Source: Amycolatopsis iheyensis (GTDB lineage: Bacteria > Actinomycetota > Actinomycetes > Mycobacteriales > Pseudonocardiaceae). From it: DNA of 64,000 nucleotides. The stretch spans positions 1 to 64,000 of the forward strand of contig NZ_JAMXQV010000018.1 of NCBI RefSeq assembly GCF_024703995.1, in the 5' to 3' direction. The notes beneath the pieces are model-generated. The model was not told the DNA's origin and did no database searches. It worked only from the letters and a program-made list of their open reading frames with translations. Below are positions 26,477-36,400 of the stretch, one piece after another; position 1 is the stretch's first letter; each line of letters starts with the position of its first letter. A program made the position numbers and the translations under genes.

Positions 26477-27801
26477 CAGGCGCGGGTGGTGCGGGGCCAG
26501 GGGTTCGCGGACTCCAGCTGGGCGGCCAAGCCCAGGAGGAGTGACTCGCCGCCGGGGCGGGCGATCAGCTGGACCGACGTCGGCAGGCCCGACCGGACGG
26601 AGCGGCCCACCGGCACCGTGATCGCCGGATAACCCGCGAAGTTCCACTGGCCCGTGAAGCCCGCCAGGCGCGTCGACGGCAGGACGTTCGTCAGCCAGCG
26701 GCGCTCGTGCCACCGGCCCGCCTTCACCGGCCAATGGGACAGCGTCGGCGTCATCAGCACGTCGTGGGACTCGAAGTACTCCGACGCCCGCGCGACCCAG
26801 CGCGCCCGCGTGCTCTCGCGGACCAGGCCCGCTCGAGACAGCAGGCGGCCCAGCCGGACGTGCGTGCGGGTCCGGCGCTGGAAGCGGGCGAAGTCGAAGT
26901 CACGGGCCTGCTGCGCCGGGCCCGCCAGCCAGCGGGCCGTCATGCCCAGGACCATCGTCGACGGGTAGCGCGGGGCCGACGTCGAGATCGTGTGCCCGGC
27001 CGCGGCCAGGATGTCCGACGCCCGCGCGACCGCCGCCACCAGCTCTCGCGGCACCGGTGAGCGCAGCAGCGGGACCGTTGTCGACATACCGACACGCGAC
27101 GCGGACGGCGTCGGCACCGAAGCCAGCGAAGGCCGGCTCGCCAGCACCGACAACAGCAGTGCCGCGTCCGCCACCGTCGTCGTCAGGGGGCCGTGCACCG
27201 ACATGCCGAACCAGCCGCCTTCGGCCAGCAAGTCCGCGCCCGGCTTCAGGCCGACCAGGCCGCACATCGCCGCCGGGAGGCGGACCGAGCCCATGCCGTC
27301 CGTTCCGTGCGCCACCGGGACCAGCCCTGCCGCCACCGCCGCCGCGCTGCCGCCGGACGAGCCGCCCGAGGCGTACGTCGGGTCCCAGGGGTTGCGGGCG
27401 ATGCCGTCCGGGGTGTCGCTCATCGGCCAGACGCACAGCTCCGGCACGCGCGTCAGCCCGACGAGCACCGCGCCCGCCGCCCGCAGCCGCGCGGCGATCA
27501 CGCCGTCCTCCGTGAAGAGCGCGGCCGGGCCCGCCACCGAACCGTGCGACGCGTACTCGCCCTCGATCGCCGTGACGTCCTTGACCGCGACGGGCACCCC
27601 GGCCAGCGGCAGCGCCGCCAGGTCCGGCCGCGCGGCCACCGACGCGGCCTCCTCGAGCGCCTCGGCCGCACGCACCCGCCGGAACGCGCCCACCACGCCG
27701 TCCGCCGCGGCGATCCGGTCGAGTGCTTCCTTCGTCACCTGCACCGGGTCCAGGTCGCCGGCCCGCACCGACGCGGCGATCTCTGCTGCGGTCACCACCA
27801 T
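26476..27801 (-). CDS. Amidase-signature hydrolase
   Basis: 441 residues; it hydrolyses a carboxylic amide with a Ser-cisSer-Lys triad. Lys sits in LAGVPVAVKDVTAI (~residue 75), the cis-Ser and nucleophile region in YASGGSSGGSAAAVAAGLVP (~150) and GTDGMGSVRLPAAMCGLVGL after it. In that last motif the usual 'GSDGGGSIR' reads GTDGMGSVR. The C-terminal part keeps AGYPAITVPVG. ATG 27801 opens VVTAAEIAASVRAGDLDPV, the normal family start. Substrate unknown. It may share transcription with the LuxR gene upstream (26-bp gap). Confidence 0.8.
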   Translation of the reverse strand: MVVTAAEIAASVRAGDLDPVQVTKEALDRIAAADGVVGAFRRVRAAEALEEAASVAARPDLAALPLAGVPVAVKDVTAIEGEYASHGSVAGPAALFTEDGVIAARLRAAGAVLVGLTRVPELCVWPMSDTPDGIARNPWDPTYASGGSSGGSAAAVAAGLVPVAHGTDGMGSVRLPAAMCGLVGLKPGADLLAEGGWFGMSVHGPLTTTVADAALLLSVLASRPSLASVPTPSASRVGMSTTVPLLRSPVPRELVAAVARASDILAAAGHTISTSAPRYPSTMVLGMTARWLAGPAQQARDFDFARFQRRTRTHVRLGRLLSRAGLVRESTRARWVARASEYFESHDVLMTPTLSHWPVKAGRWHERRWLTNVLPSTRLAGFTGQWNFAGYPAITVPVGRSVRSGLPTSVQLIARPGGESLLLGLAAQLESANPWPRTTRA

Positions 27802-27827
27802 GATCGTGACCCTAGCCCCACCAGGGG

Positions 27828-28430
27828 TCAGATCGCGCCCGCCCGCAGCGCGTAAGCGACGGCGTGCGCGCGGTTGTTGAGGCCGCAGCGCGTCATCAGG
27901 CCGTAGAGGACGTTCTTCACGGTCCGCTCCGAGTAGCAGAGCTTCGCCGCGATCTCCTCGGTCCCGAAGCCCTCGGCGACCAGCCGCAGCACGTCGCACT
28001 CGCGCGCGGCGAGCCCGGACAGCGTGAGCCCGTTCGGCTCCAGGACGTCCCGGCGCATCCGCTGGACCTGCGAAAGCAGCGCCCCCTGCAGCCGCGGCGG
28101 CAGGTTCGCCGTGCCGTCGCCCGCCGCGAGCACCGCCGTCACCAGCTCCGCCCCGCCCGTCTCACGGCGCGGCAGGATCGCCACGACGCCGCTCTCCAGC
28201 ACCGCCATCAGGTCGCTCTCGCGGAAGTGCTCGACGACCAGCACGACGTGCGACGCCTTGGCCGCGCGGATCTCGTCCAGCACCGTCTCGTTGACGTGCT
28301 CCTCCATCACCAGCAGCACGTCGGGCACCAGGTCGGTGACCCGGACGTCGGGATGGGACTCCAGGAGGCTCACCGCGCCGGCGTGCGTGATCGGGTCCGA
28401 GGCGAGGACGGTCACTTCGACGGGCTTCAT
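27828..28430 (-). CDS. LuxR-family regulator with receiver-like N-terminus
   Basis: 200 residues. The N-terminal ~125 residues have a receiver-like alternation (VTVLASDPITHAGAVSLLES, ASHVVLVVEHFRESDLMAVL), but the phosphate-accepting Asp region is not convincing, so control may not be by phosphorylation. C-terminal NarL-type HTH: LSGLAARECDVLRLVAEGFG, TEEIAAKLCYSERTVKNVLY. The HTH and the tail HAVAYALRAGAI are nearly the same as in the gene at 40130-40708, a paralogue that heads a sugar ABC operon. It may control the following amidase gene or a distant target. Confidence 0.8.
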   Translation of the reverse strand: MKPVEVTVLASDPITHAGAVSLLESHPDVRVTDLVPDVLLVMEEHVNETVLDEIRAAKASHVVLVVEHFRESDLMAVLESGVVAILPRRETGGAELVTAVLAAGDGTANLPPRLQGALLSQVQRMRRDVLEPNGLTLSGLAARECDVLRLVAEGFGTEEIAAKLCYSERTVKNVLYGLMTRCGLNNRAHAVAYALRAGAI

Positions 28431-28493
28431 GACCGCAGTGTGGACGGCGGGTCTTCACGCCTTCCCTATTCCGTCTTCACGCGCGTGAAGAAT

Positions 28494-28766
28494 TCACCAC
28501 GGCGTCGCCGGACCGTCGCCACCACGGGTCAGCTCGCCGAACGCCTCGCGGGCCCGGTCCAGGCACCCCGGCATCCGCTCGGCCGCCCGGCCCCAGTCGT
28601 GCTTGGCCCGCCGGTACTCCTCCCGCGCCTCCCAGGTCCAGCCGGTCAGCTCGGGCTCCACAGTGGACTCCAGCGCGGCGAGCAGCTCGCCCAGCTCGCC
28701 GGTGATCGACCCCATCCGGTCCAGGACGAGGTCGGCGAACCCGAAGTCCAGGTCGCGGCGGGTCAT
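28494..28766 (-). CDS. WXG100-like small helical protein (partner of the next gene)
   Basis: 90 residues, ATG 28766, overlapping the stop of the upstream gene by 4 bases (ATGA). Two helices are predicted around a turn, but the WXG is replaced by TGWTWEAREEYRRAKHDW. Known: ESX/T7 secretion substrates are made as pairs of WXG100 partners of ~90-100 residues, and one partner may lack the WXG. No ESX secretion genes are visible nearby. It may also be an adaptor for a polymorphic toxin elsewhere. Confidence 0.6.
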   Translation of the reverse strand: MTRRDLDFGFADLVLDRMGSITGELGELLAALESTVEPELTGWTWEAREEYRRAKHDWGRAAERMPGCLDRAREAFGELTRGGDGPATPW

Positions 28767-29020
28767 GACCGGCGCTGGCGCGGCACCCGGCCGCCGGTCG
28801 TCTCCAGCAGCCAGGCCAGCCGCGAGAGGATGACGTCGAACTCCTGCTCCCAGTCGCGCATCGCCTGGCCGAACCGCACCGAAGCCTCCCCGCGCCAGGA
28901 CGCCTGGACGATCGCCATCTCGCTGGAGACGTCGAGGAGCCGCGAGTTGGCCGCCTCGATGGCGCACGCGAAGCGGGCGGCGGCTCGCTTCATGTCCTCC
29001 GTCGGCGCGGCTGTGGCCAT
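28763..29020 (-). CDS. WXG100-family (ESAT-6-like) protein
   Basis: 85 residues, ATG 29020 with GAGGAG upstream. Two amphipathic helices (AAARFACAIEAANSRLLDVS; EASVRFGQAMRDWEQEFDVI) flank the turn motif ASWRGEAS, a true W-x-G. It is the first gene of a translationally coupled pair and is divergent from the BTAD regulator at 29198. Likely a type VII secretion substrate or a carrier partner for one. Confidence 0.7.
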   Translation of the reverse strand: MATAAPTEDMKRAAARFACAIEAANSRLLDVSSEMAIVQASWRGEASVRFGQAMRDWEQEFDVILSRLAWLLETTGGRVPRQRRS

Positions 29021-29197
29021 GACGTCTCCTCGGGGTCCGGGCCTCCCGAGCCTGACGCACGCCCCGGCCCGGCGAAACCCCGCCCGCACGCCGTTGCCCG
29101 AATGTCCGCCATCCTTGCCTGCCGGTTCACGGCGGCCGCGTATGCTCACGTCAGGCATCCGGCGCGTGACACTTTGTCAGCGCACGAAGGGAGATCG

Positions 29198-32100
29198 ATG
29201 TCGGCTGCGGACGGCTCCGCACCGAGACTCCAGCTGCTCGGCCCGGTCAAGGCGTGGGACGGCGAAACGGAGCTCGACCTCGGCTCCGCGCACCGTCGGA
29301 CGGTACTCGCGACGCTCGCGATGAACCCGAACCGCACGGTCTCGCGCGAGGAGCTGATCGACGCCGTCTGGGGCGAGGCGCCGCCGCAGAGCGCGCAGGG
29401 CTCGATCTACACCTACGTCTCCGGGCTGCGGCGCGCGCTCGAACCCGGCCGCGCCAAGGGTGAGGGCCCGCAGCTGCTCGCGTCGATCGGCTCCGGCTAC
29501 TCGCTGCAGCTCGACTCCGACGCGATCGACGTCCACCGCTTCGAAACCCTGCGTGAGCTGGCCCAGCGCAAGCAAACAGCCGGCGACCTCCGCGGCGCGC
29601 GCGAAGTCCTCGACGAAGCTCTCGACCTCTGGCACGGCGTCCCGCTGTCGGGCCTGCCCGGGCCGTTCGCCGCCGCGCAGCGCGCGCGGCTGGCCGAGGT
29701 GCGGCTGGCGACGATCGAGCGGCGCGCCGAGATCGTGCTGGACTCGGGCGGGCACACCGAGCTCGTCGCCGAACTGACCGCGCTGACCCGCGAACACCCG
29801 TTCCGCGAAACGCTGCGCGGGCTGCTCATGCGTGCGCTGGCGCGCTCGGACCGGCGGACCGAGGCGATCGCCGTGTACACCGACGTCCGCGACAAGCTGG
29901 TCGAGTCGTCGGGCACCGAGCCGGGCCCGGCGCTGCGGCGGCTGTACGAGCAGCTGCTGGAAAAGCCCGCCGCGGCCCCGAAACCGCCGCCCCCGGTGCG
30001 CGTGACACGGGTCCCCGTGACGTCACTTCCGGACCGCGCCGACGCTTTCGTCGGCCGCGCGCCCGAGCTGGCCCGGCTGCGCGAGGCGATCGCCGACGTC
30101 GCCGCGGGCACCGGCCGGTCGTTGTGGCTCGAGGGCGAACCGGGCAGCGGCCGCACCGCGCTGCTGGCCGAGCTGCTCGCCGAGGCCCAGGACCTCAAGC
30201 CCGCCTTCGCCGCCGCGGACGCCCTCGACCAGCGGTTCGCGCTGCGGCCGTTGCTCGACGCGCTCGGCGTGCACCCGCGGGCCACCGACGAGCGCCGCGC
30301 GAACCTGGCCGCCCGCCTCGCCGAGCAGCCCGGCGAAGACCCGGTCGACGGCCTGCTCGGGCTGGTCCGCGAGCTGTGCGCGGAGGCGCCGCTGGTGCTC
30401 GCGGTCGATGACCTGCACTGGGCCGACGACAGCACCCTGCGCCTCTGGCGCTACCTGAGCCGGGAGACGCGGGAGCTGCCGTTGCTGCTGGTCGGCGCGT
30501 GCCGGCCGGTGCCGAGACCGGCCGCGCTCGACGAGCTGAGGGCCGAGCTCGACAACGATGTCACGACCGTGCTCGCGCTGCCCCCGCTGACCGAAGCCGA
30601 CACCACGGAACTGGCCACCGAGCTGGTCGGCGCGCCACCCGGCCCGGGCCTGCGGACGCTGGTCTCCTACGGCGCCGGGAACCCGCGCTACGTCCGGGAA
30701 ATCGTCGAGACGCTGCTCGGGCAGTCGATGATCGTGCTCGACGGCGTCCACGCGCACCTGGACGGCGACTCGTGCCAGAGCATCCCGGCGCCGCTGGGGT
30801 CGCGGATCACGCTGTACCTGAGCTTCCTCTCCAGCGGCACCCGGGACACCCTGCGCTGGGCGGCGATGCTCGGCCGCGAGTTCGCGTTGTCGGACATCGC
30901 CGTCGCCACCGAGCGGCCGCCGACGGCGCTGGTCGGCGCGGTCGACGAGGCGATCACGTCCGGGGTGCTCGTCGAGTCGGGCGACCGGCTCGCGTTCCGG
31001 CATTCGCTCGTGCGGCGCGTGCTCTACGAGAAGACCCCGGCCGCGATGCGCGTGGCGCTGCACCGGCAGCTGGCCGAGGCGTTCACGGCCGCGGGCGCGC
31101 CGGCGCTGCGCGTCGCCGAGCAGCTGGCGGCCGCGCCCGCGCAGGTCGATCCGTGGGTCACCGCGTGGCTGCTGGAGCACATCGGCACGGTCGCCACCGA
31201 GGCGCCGCGGATCGCCGTGGACCTGCTGCGGCACGCCGTCACGGCCGGGACGCCGGCGGCGGACGCGCGGGAGACGCTGACCGCGACGCTCGCCCGGCTG
31301 CTGTTCTGGCTCGGCCGGGAGCCCGAGGCCGAGGCACGTTCGGTCGTCGCGCGGACGTCGGACAGCAAGCGCGCGGCCGAGATGCGCTGGATCCTGGCCT
31401 ACATCTACTACCGCCGCGGCGACTTCGCCGAGGCGACGGCCGAGCTGAAGCGCACCCTCGACGACGCCGACGTCCCGGAGATGTGGCGGGGGCGGCACGA
31501 GTCGCTGCTGTCGACGCTGGAGAAGCTCGGCGAGGAGACCGGCCTGGTGCCGGCCGGGCTGCACCCGCTGGACGACGCGGCGCTGTCCGTGCCGACGATG
31601 GACAGCCTGGACGAAGCGGCCGAGCCGCTCGACGCCGCCCGCCGCATCGCCACGACGCGGGCGGTGCCGGGCGAGATGCACTTGGCCGGCGCGGTGCACT
31701 ACTACTGGCTGGGCCGCTGGCCGGAGGCGCTGGGCGAGCTGGACGCGGTGATCCGCGACGGCGCGGAGACGGCGTCGTACGTGTTGCGCAGCCCGGGTTC
31801 GGCGCTGCTGGTGCACGGCGTCGGCGCGCTGATCGCCGGGCACCGCGGCGAGCCGGCGGTGGCCCGGACGCACCTCGACGCGGCGGGCCGCCGCCAGTGG
31901 CCACCGGGCCTGGAGCCCGACGGCGGCGACTTCCTGCTGGCGGCGCAGGCGTTGCTGGCCGAGCAGGACGGCCGGCCGGAGGCGGCGCTGGCCGCGTTGC
32001 TGCCGCTGCTGGAGGACAACTACCCGCCGGCCGCACGGCACCAGTGGCTGCCGGACCTGGTGCGGCTGAGCCTGCGGCTCGGCGAGCCCGGCCACGCCGA

Positions 32101-32452
32101 GCGGGCAGTGCGCCTGCTGGGCCCGGCGGGCGAGGTCCCCCCGGCCCACGCGGCCGCGGCGGCGCACTGCCGCGGCCTGCTGACGGGCGACCCGCAACCG
32201 GTCCTGACGGCGGCGGGTCACTACCGAGCTGCGGGCAGGGTGTTGAAGCAGGCGAAGGCAACCGAGGACGCGGCGATCCTGCTGGCGGAGTCGGGCGGGC
32301 TGGCGGAGGCACGCACGGCGTTCCGGGCCGCGTTGACGGCTTACAACGGGATGGGCGCGGTGTGGGACGTGCGGCGGGCGGAGGCCCGGATGCAGCCGTT
32401 CGGCATTCGGCGCGCGGGGGTCGCCCGGCCGCGGGCGGTTGCGGCGGAGTGA
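29198..32452 (+). CDS. AfsR/SARP-type BTAD regulator with NTPase domain (degenerate P-loop) and TPR region
   Basis: 1,084 residues from ATG 29198 (GAAGGGAG upstream). Order: OmpR-type winged-helix DNA-binding domain (~5-95, LGPVKAWDGETELDLGSAHR), BTAD domain (~100-250), STAND-like NTPase (~290-560), then helical TPR-like repeats to the end. The P-loop reads GEPGSGRTALL: the essential Lys is Arg. The Walker B-like LVLAVDDLHWADD is intact. No C-terminal LuxR HTH is present, unlike the paralogue at 33418. AfsR-type proteins activate secondary-metabolite or developmental genes. No biosynthetic cluster adjoins, so the target is unknown. Confidence 0.8.
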   Translation: MSAADGSAPRLQLLGPVKAWDGETELDLGSAHRRTVLATLAMNPNRTVSREELIDAVWGEAPPQSAQGSIYTYVSGLRRALEPGRAKGEGPQLLASIGSGYSLQLDSDAIDVHRFETLRELAQRKQTAGDLRGAREVLDEALDLWHGVPLSGLPGPFAAAQRARLAEVRLATIERRAEIVLDSGGHTELVAELTALTREHPFRETLRGLLMRALARSDRRTEAIAVYTDVRDKLVESSGTEPGPALRRLYEQLLEKPAAAPKPPPPVRVTRVPVTSLPDRADAFVGRAPELARLREAIADVAAGTGRSLWLEGEPGSGRTALLAELLAEAQDLKPAFAAADALDQRFALRPLLDALGVHPRATDERRANLAARLAEQPGEDPVDGLLGLVRELCAEAPLVLAVDDLHWADDSTLRLWRYLSRETRELPLLLVGACRPVPRPAALDELRAELDNDVTTVLALPPLTEADTTELATELVGAPPGPGLRTLVSYGAGNPRYVREIVETLLGQSMIVLDGVHAHLDGDSCQSIPAPLGSRITLYLSFLSSGTRDTLRWAAMLGREFALSDIAVATERPPTALVGAVDEAITSGVLVESGDRLAFRHSLVRRVLYEKTPAAMRVALHRQLAEAFTAAGAPALRVAEQLAAAPAQVDPWVTAWLLEHIGTVATEAPRIAVDLLRHAVTAGTPAADARETLTATLARLLFWLGREPEAEARSVVARTSDSKRAAEMRWILAYIYYRRGDFAEATAELKRTLDDADVPEMWRGRHESLLSTLEKLGEETGLVPAGLHPLDDAALSVPTMDSLDEAAEPLDAARRIATTRAVPGEMHLAGAVHYYWLGRWPEALGELDAVIRDGAETASYVLRSPGSALLVHGVGALIAGHRGEPAVARTHLDAAGRRQWPPGLEPDGGDFLLAAQALLAEQDGRPEAALAALLPLLEDNYPPAARHQWLPDLVRLSLRLGEPGHAERAVRLLGPAGEVPPAHAAAAAHCRGLLTGDPQPVLTAAGHYRAAGRVLKQAKATEDAAILLAESGGLAEARTAFRAALTAYNGMGAVWDVRRAEARMQPFGIRRAGVARPRAVAAE

Positions 32453-32489
32453 GCCGGGCCGGGTCTTGCCGGCCGCGGGCGGTTGCCGC

Positions 32490-33165
32490 GGACTGAGCCC
32501 GACCGGGACAGTCTCGCCGCCCGCCATTCGGCAGGCCGAGGCCACCGGCGGCCGCCGCCGAGCGAGCCGGGGCCGGGGCGGCTCTACCTTGCCGCCATCC
32601 GACACCAGGCAGGGCGAGGCGGTCGCCGCGAAGTGAGCCCGACCGGCACAGCTCTCGCCGCCCGCCACTCCGCACCCGGCAGGCCGAGGCCACCGGCGGC
32701 CGCCGCCGAGCGAGCCGGACCGGGGCGGCTCTACCCAGCCGCCATCCGACACCCGGCAAGCCGCGGCGGTCGCCGCGAAGCGAGCCCGACCAGCACAGCC
32801 CTCGCCAGCCGCCACTCCCCACCCAGCAGCCCGAAGCCACCGGCGGCCGCGGCGAAGCGAGCCGGACCGGGGCGGCTCTACCCAGCCGCCATCCGACACC
32901 CGGCAAGCCGCGACGGTCGCCGCGAAGCGAGCCCAACCAGCACAGCCCTCGCCGCCCGCCACTCCCCACCCGGCAGCCCGAAGCCACCGACGGCCGCCGC
33001 CGAGCGAGCCGGACCGGGGCGGCTCTACCCAGCCGCCATCCGACACCCGGCAAGCCGCGACGGTCGCCGCGAAGCGAGCCCAACCGACACAGCCCCCGCC
33101 GCCCGCCACTCCCCACCCAGCAGCCCGAAGCCACCGGCGGCCGCCGCCGAGTGAGCTCGGCGAGC
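32490..33165. repeat. Tandem repeat (minisatellite) with a ~147-bp unit, about 4.5 copies
   Basis: The marker GAGCCGG.CCGGGGCGGCTC starts at 32564, 32712, 32859 and 33006, with a decayed copy near 33153: a spacing of 147-148 bp. The unit is a multiple of three, so long spurious open frames cross it on both strands. It fills the gap between the two BTAD regulators. The end of the upstream gene (GCAGCCGTTCGGCAT...GCGGCGGAGTGAGCCGG) resembles both the unit boundary and a stretch at 33178-33230. I infer that the array grew by duplication of that gene's 3' end. Confidence 0.8.
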
Positions 33166-33417
33166 CCTTCCCCGGAAGCAGCCGTTCGGCATCCGGCGCG
33201 CGGGCTCGGCGCGCTGTTGCCGCCGAGTGAACCCGGGCCCCGCCCCAAACGAGCGAGCCGCATACCGGTCAGCCGATCGGTACCGAACGGCCCAGCGCAA
33301 CCCGATCGGGGGTTGCCACGTCAGTAAGCTCGCCGGAGTAGTCGGCAGCGAAAGATGTCCGCCGGGGTCCTGGGGGCCCGCCCCCGGCGGGTCGTCCCCT
33401 GAGGGAACGGCAGGGTC

Positions 33418-36400
33418 ATGCGAGGGGAAGCGGACACCGGTCTGCGAGTGGGCGTGCTCGGCCCCCTGCGGGCCTGGCGAGGGACAGCCGAAATCGGCCT
33501 GGGTCCCGCTCGGCAGCGTGCGATCTTCGCTGTGCTCGCGGTCAACGCCGGCCGGCCCGTGCCGCGGGCCGAACTGATCGCCGGGGTCTGGGGTGACGCC
33601 GCGCCCGCGAGTGTCGAGGGCAGCGTCCACACCTACGTCTCCGGGCTGCGGCGGGCGCTCGAACCCGACCGTTCGCGCTGGTCGGCCGCCAGCGTCCTGG
33701 TGTCGGACCCGGCGGGCTACTCCCTGCTGCTCGACGAGGACGCCCTCGACGCCGCCGTCTTCGAACGCCACCGTGAACGCGCGCGGCAGCACCTCGACAC
33801 AGGCGACCCGCGCGCGGCCGTCACCGAGCTCGACGCCGCCCTCGCGCTCTGGCAGGGGGAAGCGCTCTCCGGCGTGCCCGGCGGGTTCGCCGAGCGGCAC
33901 CGCGAACACCTCGCCGAGCTGCGGCTGGACACCCTCGAGCGGCGCGTCGAGGCCCTGCTCGCGCTCGGCGGGCACCTCGACCTCGCGCCGGAGCTGGCCG
34001 TCCTGGCCGGTGAGCACCCGCTGCGGGAGTCGCTGCGCGAGTCGCTCATGCTCGCCCTCTACCGCAGCGGGCGGCACGCCGAAGCCCTCGACGTCTTCCG
34101 TGACGCCCGCGCCACGCTCGTCGACGAGCTCGGCGTCGAGCCCGGCCCGGCACTGCAACGCCTCCAGCAGCAGATCCTCGCCCAGGACCCCGTCCTGGAC
34201 GCGCCGGCCGCGCCGGTCGAGGTCACCGGGCACCGGCTCTTCGGCCGCGAAACCGAGACCGCGCGGCTGGCCGAGCTCGTCGCCGACGTCCGGGCCGGCC
34301 GGGGCCGGGCCGTGTGGATCGAGGGCGAGGCCGGGATCGGCAAGTCCGAGCTGCTCACCAGCTCGCTGCCGGACGGCCCCGGCTTCCAGCGGCTCTGGGC
34401 GGCCGCCGACGAGCTGAGCACCCGGTTCCCGCTGCAGGTGATGGTGGAGTGCCTGGCGATCGACGCGCGCTCGGCCGACCCGCGGCGCGCGCGGGTCGGG
34501 AAGGAGCTCGCGGGCGACCCGGTGCGGCGCAGCTGGGGCCCGGCCGACCCGGTGCTCGGCGCCGTCGACCGGCTGCTGGCCTTGGTCGACGAGCTGTGCG
34601 CGGACTCGCCGCAGGTGCTGGTCGTCGACGACCTGCAGTGGGCCGACGAGGCGTCCGTGCTGGTCTGGCACCGGCTCTGCGCGGCGACCCGGCAGCTGCC
34701 GCTGCTGCTGGTGGCCGCGACCCGGCCGGCCCCCGACCGCGCCGAGCTCGCCCAGCTGCGGCGCGGGGTGCTGGCGCGCGACGGCGTCGTGCTCGACCTC
34801 GCGCCGTTGACCGGCGAAGACGTCGGACGGCTGATCGAGGATCAGATCGGGGCGGCGCCCGGGCCGGGGCTGCGCGAGCTGGCCGCCCGTGGTGCGGGGA
34901 ACCCGTTGTACGTCAAGGAAATGGTCGACGTCCTGGTGCACGCCGGCGCGGTCGAGGTGACCGGCGGTGAGGCCGACGTCGACGATCCCGAGGAGTTCGA
35001 GGCGCCGCCGTCGCTGGTCGCGGCGGTCGACCGGCGGCTCGACTTCCTGCCCGCGCGCACGCGCGAAGTGCTGCGCTGGGGCGCGTTGCTGGGTATGGAG
35101 TTCGCCGTCGGGGACATCGCCGCGGTGCTCGGCGCACGGCCGTCGGACCTGCTGGAACCGCTGGAAGAAGCCGTCGCGGCGAACGTGCTCGTCGACACCG
35201 GCACGCAGCTCGCGTTCCGCCATCCCCTGCTTCGCCAGGCGCTTTACGACCGGCTGCCGGCCGGGACGCGGGCGGCGTTGCACCGGCAGGCGGCCGAGGC
35301 GCTCGCCGGGATCGGGGCGCCGGTGAAGCGCGTCGCCGAGCAGCTCGTCGCCGCACCGGCCACTGTGGACGAATGGGTGCTCGACTGGCTGGCCGGGCAC
35401 CACGCGGCCGTCTCCAACCGGGCGCCGCTGATCGCCGTCGAGCTGTTGGAACGAGCGCTGGCCGCGGGGGCGGGCCCGCGCCGCGAAGTGCTGCTGGTGG
35501 CCCTGGTCAAGGTGCTGTTCCGGCTCGAACGCAGCCCGGAAGAGCTGGCGCGGCAGGCCCTCGACGTCGCCACCGAGCCGGACGCCGTCGAGGAGATGCG
35601 GCACGTGCTCGCGGCACTGCGCCACCGCCGTGGCGACACCGAAGGCGCGGTCGCGACACTCGGCGCGTCGGCCGACGACCCGGCCGTGCCGGAGCTGTGG
35701 CGCGTCCGGCACCGGCAGCTGCTGGCCAACTTCCGCCGCGGCGATCTGTCCGATTTGGACACCGCGGAAAAGGCGGCGTACGAGACGAAGTCGCTCGCGG
35801 GCGGCGACCGGTACCTGACCGCGCACGCGCTGCAGACGTTGTGGCTGGTCGATTCCGTGCGCCGCGAGCACGACTCCGCGCTGGCGCACGTCGACGCGGC
35901 GATCGAGGCGGTCGGCGACGAGCACGAGCTGGCCGACCTGCACCTGGACCTGCTCGACAACCGCGTGTTCACACTGCAGAACCTCGACCGGCTGGCCGAG
36001 GCGGGCGAAGCGCTGCGCATGGCGGGCGAAGTCGCGGCACGGCACGCGATGCCGGTCGGGCTGCAGGTGTCGGTCGCGGTGCACCGGTACTGGGAGGGCC
36101 GCTGGGACGAGGCGCTGGTCGAGCTGGACACGGTGACCGAGGACGGCCCGGCGATCACGTTCTACGGCCTGCGCGAGCCGGGCCCGGCGGCGTTGCTGCT
36201 GCACGGCGTAGCGGCGCTGATCGCGGGCCACCGCGACGACCACGCGCAGGCGGCGGCCCACCTCGACGCGGCGGAGGAGTACGCGCCGGCGACCAGCGCC
36301 GAGCGCGAGAGCTTCGACTTCCTGCTGGTCGCCGACGCCCTCGCGGCCGAGCAGCGCGGCGACCGGGCGCGGGCGCTGGCGGTCCTCGAGCCGATCCTGA

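Noticed and set aside
30023-33109. Very long antisense open frames opposite the BTAD regulators (also 33025-37944)
   Set aside because: Typical shadows of high-GC genes: Arg/Pro/Gly/His-rich composition and no family features.
32483-33154. 223-codon open frame with 49-residue repeats
   Set aside because: Product of a tandem DNA repeat whose unit is a multiple of three; open on both strands, no ribosome site, no protein-like composition.
32490-33165. CRISPR array
   Set aside because: Units are 147 bp and similar over their full length, with no unique spacers and no cas genes.
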